Assembly (NCBI GenBank): GCA_034770075.1
Contig: CM068386.1
Span: 81,507,007-81,571,006 of the forward strand
Reading direction: 5' to 3'
Origin: Aralia elata
Taxonomy: Eukaryota; Streptophyta; Magnoliopsida; Apiales; Araliaceae
DNA length: 64,000 bases
Below are positions 57,534-64,000 of this stretch, one piece after another. Below the pieces are notes generated by a model. The model saw only the letters and a list, made by a program, of their open reading frames with translations, ran no database searches and had not been told where the DNA came from. The position numbers and the translations under genes were made by a program. Every line of letters starts with the position of its first letter. Position 1 is the first letter of the stretch.

Positions 57534-60500
57534 GTGTACCCATTTGAGTAAATCCTTGCTTAACAAATGGTCTTTCAAATTTGAATGATGATTATGATTT
57601 TGACATTGAGCTGGATTTCGATTTGATGGGCATTGAACAAGACGAGACAGATTACGACGACGCACCTGACGAGATCAAAGGATGGGTCGAGGATATAAAC
57701 CCAAACCCAACTTGGACCAAACCATCACCGTTGATATTGGAACCCCTGACAAGCCAAAGGAACTCAAGATAGGGACGGACCTCACCCCCAGCCAGAAAGC
57801 CGAAATGACTGAGCTGCTAAAACAATATGAGGATGTATTTGCCTGGTCTCATGAGGATATGATCGGATTGTCCACCGACATTGTGGTACAACGATTACCC
57901 ATCAAGGAGGGTTTCAAGCCTGTCAAACAAAAATTAAGGAAATTAAAACCGGAGTGGAGCTTAAAAGTGAAGGAAGAGATCATCAAGCAGTTCAGGGCGG
58001 GAATCATTATGGTATCCACTTATCCTGAATGGTTATCCAATGTGGTCCCGGTAGCTAAGCCTGGAGGAAAGGTGAGGGTATATGTAGACTACAGAGATCT
58101 AAACAAGGCCAGTCTCAAGGATAACTTCCCGGTGCCTTTCATACACATCCTGGTAGATAACACAGCCCAGTACGAAATGTATTCTTTTGTGGATTGCTTC
58201 GCGGGATATCATCAGATAATGGTGGCAGAAGAAGACCAGGAAAAGACCGCATTCATCACCCCCTGGGGCACTTTCTGCTATAGACGACTGGCTTTCGATC
58301 TCACAAATGCAGGGGCTACTTATCAGAGAGCCATGATGGCCTTGTTCCACGATATGATGCACAAGGAGATAGAGGTCTACGTGGATGACATTATTGTGAA
58401 ATCAAAGGTAGAATCCGATCATACAACCCATCTTAAAAAGCTATTCGATCGGCTCAGAAAGTATAATTTGAAGCTCAATCCAGCCAAGTGCGCTTTCGGA
58501 GTACAGTCGGGCAAGCTCTTGGGTTTCCTGGTTAGTGATCGGGGCATTGAGTTGGACCCAGCAAAGATTAAGGCCATTGTGGATATGCCGGCACCTCACA
58601 TAGAAAAGGAGATAAGAGGATTCCTCGGGAGGATAAACTTTATCAGCCGTTTTATATCCCACTTGACGACTACATGTGAGCCGATTTTTAAACTGTTAAG
58701 AAAAGGGGTGTCCCAAGAATGGAATGAGCAATGTCAGAGGGCGTTTCAGACCATTAAAAAGCAATTGACTGAAGCACCAGTGCTGGTACCCCCGAGGGAT
58801 GGGATCCCTTTGTTTATGTATATATCGGTAAATGCCATCGCGATGGGATGTATGTTGGGACAGAAAAATGAGGCGGGTAAAGAGCAGGCCATCTATTACC
58901 TCAGTAAAAGATTTAGCCAATGTGAGCAGAATTACACTCCCATCGAGAAGACCTGTTGTGCTCTGGCCTGGGCTGCAGGGAGATTACAGCACTACCTCCA
59001 TGGGCATACAACGTACCTGATATCAAGAATGGATCCCCTGAAATATATTTTCGAAAGGCCCATGCTAAATTGTCGATTATCAAGATGGCAGTTAATCTTA
59101 CAACAGTTTGACATGATGTACGTGACCCAGAAGGCCATGAAAGGGCAGGGAATTGCAGATCAATTGGCAGAAGCCCCGACAGGAGGGATGGAGCCATTAG
59201 AAACGCCTCTCCTGGGCGAGGACATATTTTGGGTATCGCACGAAAAATGTGATGACGAGGGACAATTCTGGAAGCTGTATTTTGATGGTGCCATGAATGC
59301 CGAGGGGGCAGGAGCCGGAGCGGTCCTAGTCTCTATCACCGGAGAACAATACCCCGTGGCCACTAAACTTCGTTTCAGCAATTCGAACAACACCGCTGAA
59401 TACGAGGGGTGTATCTTGGGACTCCGATTGGCCCGTGACATGGGAGTAAAAAGACTAGCGGTGTTCGGGGATTCAGAATTGGTAATCAGACAAGCAATCG
59501 GGGTATACAACACTAAGGAGCTTCGGTTACTTCCATACCATCGTTGTGTCACCCAGCTTATGCAAGAGTTCGAAGATATCGCCTTCCGCCATATTCCTCG
59601 GGGACGAAATGATTTTGCCGATGCATTGGCGACTTTGGCTTCCTTAATCCACGCGATCAAGAGTAGGGACAGTCCACAGATTGAGATCACCGTACAGAAT
59701 GCCCCGGCGTATGAGGAAAATGTGGCAGTGTTATCAAACGAGGTGGTGTTGACGAGGCAGCCCTGGTATCACGACATAAGGGAATATCTGAGAGACAAAT
59801 CCCTTCCCGATCAGGCAAATCGGACTGAAAGGATGAGAATTCAAAAGATGGCGATGAAGTTTTACCTGAGTGGCGATTCACTTTACAAAAGGGATGCCGG
59901 TTTGGGACTGTTGCAATGCGTAGACGAAACGCAATCCCAAAGGATTATGAATGAAATCCATGGCGGGGTGTGTGGGCCACACATGAGTGGACCGATGTTG
60001 GCCAAAAAGATCTTGAGGACAGGGCATTATTGGTTAACGCTGAAGGCCGATTGCGATGATCATGTCAAACGATGTTATCAATGCCAGGCGCACGGTAATG
60101 TGATCCATACATCTCCCAATGAACTGCACTGTATGACCTCCCCATGGCCATTTTCAATGTGGGGAATGGATGTAATCGGACCAATAGAGCCCAAAGCGAG
60201 CAACGGGCACCGATTCATTTTCGTCATGATCGATTACTTCACCAAGTGGGTAGAGGCAGCTTCTTTCCCCAAAGTAACTCAGGAGGTCATCGTCAACTTC
60301 GTCAGGAATAATGTCATTTGCCGATATGGGCAACCTGAGGTTGTGGTCTCCGACAATGCCAAGAATTTAAACAACGCCCTCATGAAGGAACTGTGTGACC
60401 AGTTCAGGATTAAGCATCTCAATTCCGTCATTTACCGTCCTAAGATGAATGGGGCAGTGGAGGCTGCAAATAAAAACATCAAGAAGATCATGGCGAAAAT

Positions 60501-61011
60501 GTCTGCTAATCATCGGGGATGGCCGGATCTGTTACCCCTCACCCTGCTGGCATACCGAACATCAACGCGTACTTCTACAGGGGCAACCCCTTACGCTTTG
60601 GTGTATGGAATGGAGGCTGTTCTACCAGTTGAGGTTGAGATGGCGTCCCTCAGAATAGTGATCGACGCTCAGATAAGCGAAGAGGATTGGATGCAAAGTC
60701 GATATGACCAATTGGCCCTGATTGATGAAAGGAGAGTGGCTGCCATTTGGCATGGTCAGCTATATCAACAGAGGATCTCTCGATCGTACGATAAAAAGAT
60801 AAGACTTCGGAAGTTCAAGGAAAATGATTTGGTGTTGAAAAGAGTCATGCCTTGTCAAGACGAAGCCAAGGGGAAGTTTGCCCCAAGCTGGGAAGGGCCA
60901 TTTGTGATCAAGAAAGTGCTATCCGGAGGGGCCCTCATATTGCAAGAAATGGATGGTGAGGTATTTCCACAACCCCTCAATTCTGACTCGGTGAAGCGGT
61001 TCTACGCTTAA
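57534..61011 (+). CDS. pol: pol of Retand-B, nearly intact
   Basis: From 57682 an uninterrupted 1109-residue frame covers RT, native RNase H, archaeal-type RNase H and integrase to the stop at 61011. Upstream of that the linker has +1 near 57551 and +2 near 57696, which cancel, so a spliced product would have a scrambled stretch of about 50 residues and may meet a stop there. YVDD is at 58378-58389 (residue ~233). The archaeal-type RNase H starts near 59275 with its Asp at 59284-59286. Integrase has the Cys pair near 60072 and the DDE core at 60165-60480. One odd change: the conserved Gly of the RT motif FGLTNAGATY is Asp (GAT 58297-58299), which may impair RT. Confidence 0.88.
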
Positions 61012-61521
61012 ATCATCAGTTCTTTGTTTCCCCTGAAAAGCGAACTACGTAGGACCTGATCTCCCAACTTGTGGGGGTACGTAGGCAGCCATCATGGCGC
61101 GGTCCGATCCTTCAAAAAATAATCCTTTCCCTAACCGAAACCAATTTTCGATAGCCAGATAAAACCTTCCTACACCCTCAAAACCTTCCCGAAACCAATT
61201 GCCTAACCAGTTTCAGCCCAAAGTACATACCCTGATCCAACCAAAAAGTTATCCAAAATCTGAGATTCAATCCGATGAAATCAAAAGGTGTGCGGCAATA
61301 TCTGTCAAATCTCCATCAAGTCTTGAGAAAAAGAAAGAAGGCGAGATGTCAAAATCATGGTCAATTGGATAAAATGATGATCCAATGGAAGGCAATGATA
61401 CGACAAAAGGGGAAAATGACTAAATTTAAATGCATGTCTATATATATAAGTCGTTTTATTACAAGATTTCTCTTTCAATAACTGATGAAACCAACATAGT
61501 CTATGCAGGAAATAAAATAAT
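61012..61521. other. Convergent spacer of Retand-B
   Basis: Counterpart of 8574-9082, about 510 bp. No gene assigned. Confidence 0.55.
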
Positions 61522-63096
61522 CTACAAATCTGAGACTAGCCGAAGCAGGATGGACAGGGTGGTGGATAGATCTGAAGCATCAGCATCTCCTGCAATCTGC
61601 TGCCCCATCATACCAATACGATCCAGTACAGCCGTAGCTCGGCTGACAGTCCCAAAATGAGCATCTACCACTGCCCTGGTCTGAAATACAATGGCCTCTC
61701 TATCAGCAATGGCGGCATCCCTAGCCCGAATGGCCTCATCTCTCTCGGCAAGGGCGGCATCCCTCTCGGCTTCAGTAGTAATCAGGGCCAGGCGGAGTCG
61801 GGAATCCTCAGCAACCCGACTCGGGGCAGAATCGACTAAGATGGGATGGTCTGTTGTATCTTCTGGGAAAATCACTCCAGAGTCATCAAAGGCCCCTGCC
61901 CGACTCAAACTAGCCGAATCCAAGTCTCCTCGCAACCACTGTACGTAAGCAAATGTCTGGATGTGACAGCTTTCACTATATTCGGCAAGGGTCATGCGCT
62001 CCCAAAGCTCGTATACCTGCAGTAGATCCCTCTCTGTACAGGATGATATAAGGAATCGGTATGCGGCTGCACCCGCGAAGGGGTGTGAATCCTGTGTCTG
62101 ATCAAACTGCCCCATAACCGCCAGGGGATGATAAGTCGTCACGCCTCTCAACCCAGCAATGGGGATGAAATCCAGGTCGGGCACATGAGTCAAGAAGCTC
62201 ATAAAGGAGCAATAACCCGAATAAACCAGGAGATGAAAGGGATCCTCGATGACCGACAGAAATGCTGTCCAGGAGACCGCATCCGTACAGCTCACGGGAC
62301 GAAACGAAAACTGCGCGGCTATGTTGTGACTGAAGCAAAACCCTTGGCGGCGGAAATGGCCGATGGGACTAAGATGACTCATGAACCATATGTACAATAA
62401 GGTCGAACTCCCTCTGAAGAATCTCCCTCGGAAGGACTGGCAATATGTGGCCGACATGTAGGTATCCGCCAATACCATGGGGAGAATGGTGTGATCCTCC
62501 TGAAGGGCCCTAACGGCCGCAATAATCCGCATGTCCAAATGATCGGATCCTGCAGGCAAATACAAAAACTGAGATGACACAGGCCATCAGAACGTCCATT
62601 CTCAAGGCATCCCAACGCTCCTCGGACACGGAAAAATCACCGAGGAAAAGACGGAAACTGTCAGGTGAGCCAAATCGGTCAATCAGGAATTGAAGAGGAA
62701 CCATATGGTCTGACGTGATTACCGGTAGGTAATAAGACAGCCCTCCGCAAACCAGTGAAATTCAAGAATTGACGGCGCATGGAACCAACGGTAACCCTGG
62801 CACAGGGACCATCCAACGGCAAGCCGGTGTGAAGCGAGCATACTCCTCAAGGGTGGGGGTCAGCTCTACTGTTCCCCAAACCTAAACACCTGACGGGCAG
62901 GGGCCCAATAGCTCAGAAGACCATCCACAAAGCCCGCTGGCACCCGGAAGGTTAATAAGGACCAAGAATGTCCCAAAAGACCATCTACGATGACCCTATC
63001 TGCTGGCAGTAGACTGTCCAACCAGCGGAAGAGGCTGCCAACCAACCCTGTGGGAGGAGTGGAATCCAAACGAACCACGGCATCTGAGGACGACAT
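61522..63096 (-). pseudogene. Antisense gene B of Retand-B, frameshifted
   Basis: Same protein as at 9083-10648, with start ATG at 63096. The C-terminal two thirds (61522 to about 62560) are open, including the coiled coil. Insertions relative to copy A at about 62566 (+A), 62727 (+GGTA), 62828 (+TG) and 62874 (+T, +C) break the N-terminal part, including the PTLEEY module. Confidence 0.75.
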
Positions 63097-63313
63097 CTGT
63101 GAAAAAAAAATAGTATCAAAAAAGACTGTACATGGGTCATTCTCTACCCATAAATAAAAAGCATGCATCATACAGTTATTTATAAAACAGGTGAATTCCA
63201 TAAAATGAAAAAGAAAACTGTGCATAAATAAATAAATGAGTTCGGTACATAGTGCATAAATGAAAAAGAAATCTAAGCAGGTGCCGATACAAAAGGCCCT
63301 ATCCTGTCCTGGT

Positions 63314-64000
63314 CTAAATAAAATCAGTATCATCTATGAAAGCAGGATCCTCGAACTGATCCCCTGGAGTCGTCGAGCTCGGAGGACCAAAGTTCATATC
63401 AGGGATGTAGGGATGCGCTGTGGCATCAGATGAACTCGGGCCTGCATCATAACCTGCACCATCGGGATCGTAGGTGTAAGCCTCCTCCGGGGTCCGGCCC
63501 AACCCCCGAATAAACAGCGATAACTGATCTACCTGACGGGTCAATGAGGCGATCTGCTCAGCATGGGTAGGAGTCCGGACACAGGCAGCCCAATCGGTCA
63601 TCGTCACCGAGCCTGGAACCATATCTCCAAGGAAGAGAGTGGCCCGAGTCTGAGGACCGATGGTACGAGGTACCCACCAAGTCCTGAAAGCCTCACTCGT
63701 ACTGGGGCCCGTGGAAAGCATCCGACCGTCCTCCCCGGCAAGCATGATCTCTGAAGGCTGAGAATCCAGCGGCCAGAAAGTAGTGAAAGAAAGGGAGTGC
63801 GGGATGCGGATCTCTCCAGTGACACATCTGAATGCGCGCTCTCCCAGATACATCACCCAGCCTCCAACACTCTGCAAAGTGAGGCGACGGGTGGAAAGCT
63901 CGAACTCTGGGCCGGAAGGATACCCGTCAGCAAACCCCACAGTCAAATGCTCGGAGAGGTAGGGAATCCAGACGACGTCGGCAGCCATGATCAACTCCAG
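63314..64000 (-). CDS. Antisense gene A of Retand-B, exon 3 (partial)
   Basis: An open frame matching exon 3 of the plant-mobile-domain-like gene at 10866-11546 in copy A (DVVWIPYLSEHLTVGF, then WVMYLGERAF, acidic tail ending IDDTDFI). The window ends before the site of the copy A stop codon and before exons 1-2, so the gene's overall state is unknown. Confidence 0.68.
   Translation of the reverse strand: MELIMAADVVWIPYLSEHLTVGFADGYPSGPEFELSTRRLTLQSVGGWVMYLGERAFRCVTGEIRIPHSLSFTTFWPLDSQPSEIMLAGEDGRMLSTGPSTSEAFRTWWVPRTIGPQTRATLFLGDMVPGSVTMTDWAACVRTPTHAEQIASLTRQVDQLSLFIRGLGRTPEEAYTYDPDGAGYDAGPSSSDATAHPYIPDMNFGPPSSTTPGDQFEDPAFIDDTDFI

Larger units (their letters stand above)
51322..64000 (+). 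mobile_element. Retand-like Ty3/Gypsy retrotransposon copy B (3' part beyond window)
   Basis: Same family, order and orientation as copy A. It has a full 5' LTR, primer site, gag-pro, intron, pol and antisense genes up to exon 3 of gene A; the rest, including the tandem array and 3' LTR, is outside. It lacks the nonsense changes of copy A in gag and pol but carries many small insertions. The left flank is ACCTGG. It inserted into an LTR, so it is younger than that LTR and than the chromovirus-like element. Confidence 0.93.

Overview
The window is nuclear DNA from a flowering plant, probably a eudicot; the species cannot be told from sequence. It is almost wholly a nest of transposable elements. 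Supporting this are Ty3/Gypsy LTR elements, Mutator-like (MULE) and CACTA DNA transposons, a Stowaway MITE, a TRIM, and exon fragments of plant genes (a NIN-like protein, a plant AAA ATPase, plastid-type dehydroquinate dehydratase/shikimate dehydrogenase, mitochondrial ribosomal protein L4). No bacterial operon, tRNA, rRNA or CRISPR array was seen.

Layout. (1) 1-17569: a giant Ty3/Gypsy element of the Tat clade, best fitting the Retand lineage ('Retand-A'). It lacks only the first ~1.1 kb of its 5' LTR. It carries a tRNA-Arg primer site, gag-pro, a 168-nt intron, pol, two antisense genes, and a 140-bp higher-order tandem array (12 units) before the 3' LTR. (2) 17570-22786: a MULE cut on its left by Retand-A, with a GRF zinc-finger/transmembrane gene and a decayed transposase gene. 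(3) 22787-26990: a Stowaway stub, a 780-bp TRIM with perfect target duplication, an inverted-repeat element with telomere-like DNA in its loop, and a two-exon NLP gene fragment. (4) 26991-43804: a short MULE-like element with long terminal inverted repeats, split by a 16.1-kb CACTA transposon (27452-43557, target duplication AAT). The CACTA has a decayed TNP2-type transposase on the minus strand, the end of a Transposase_24-type gene on the plus strand, and exons copied from three unrelated host genes. (5) 44137-51321: a small chromovirus-like Gypsy element, broken by a 3.4-kb solo LTR (target duplication GAGGC) and then by another LTR that is itself cut by the next element. (6) 51322-64000: a second copy of the large element ('Retand-B') in the same orientation, running off the right edge.

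How the parts work together. In the Retand elements the sense genes make capsid, protease, reverse transcriptase, RNases H and integrase. The gag-pro stop codon lies inside the intron donor, so splicing would decide between Gag-Pro and Gag-Pro-Pol. The antisense genes encode a plant-mobile-domain-like protein and a protein with a 'PTLEEY' module and a coiled coil; their role is unknown. The two copies have decayed differently: A by C-to-T type nonsense changes, B by small insertions. In the CACTA, TNP2 and the Transposase_24 gene are divergent, and the captured exons follow TNP2 on the same strand.

The observations most worth following are the three-gene capture in the CACTA, the antisense gene pair, the stop-in-donor intron, the relic primer site inside the LTR, and the 4 x 35-bp repeat architecture. 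All family assignments are from reading motifs by eye; no database search was run.
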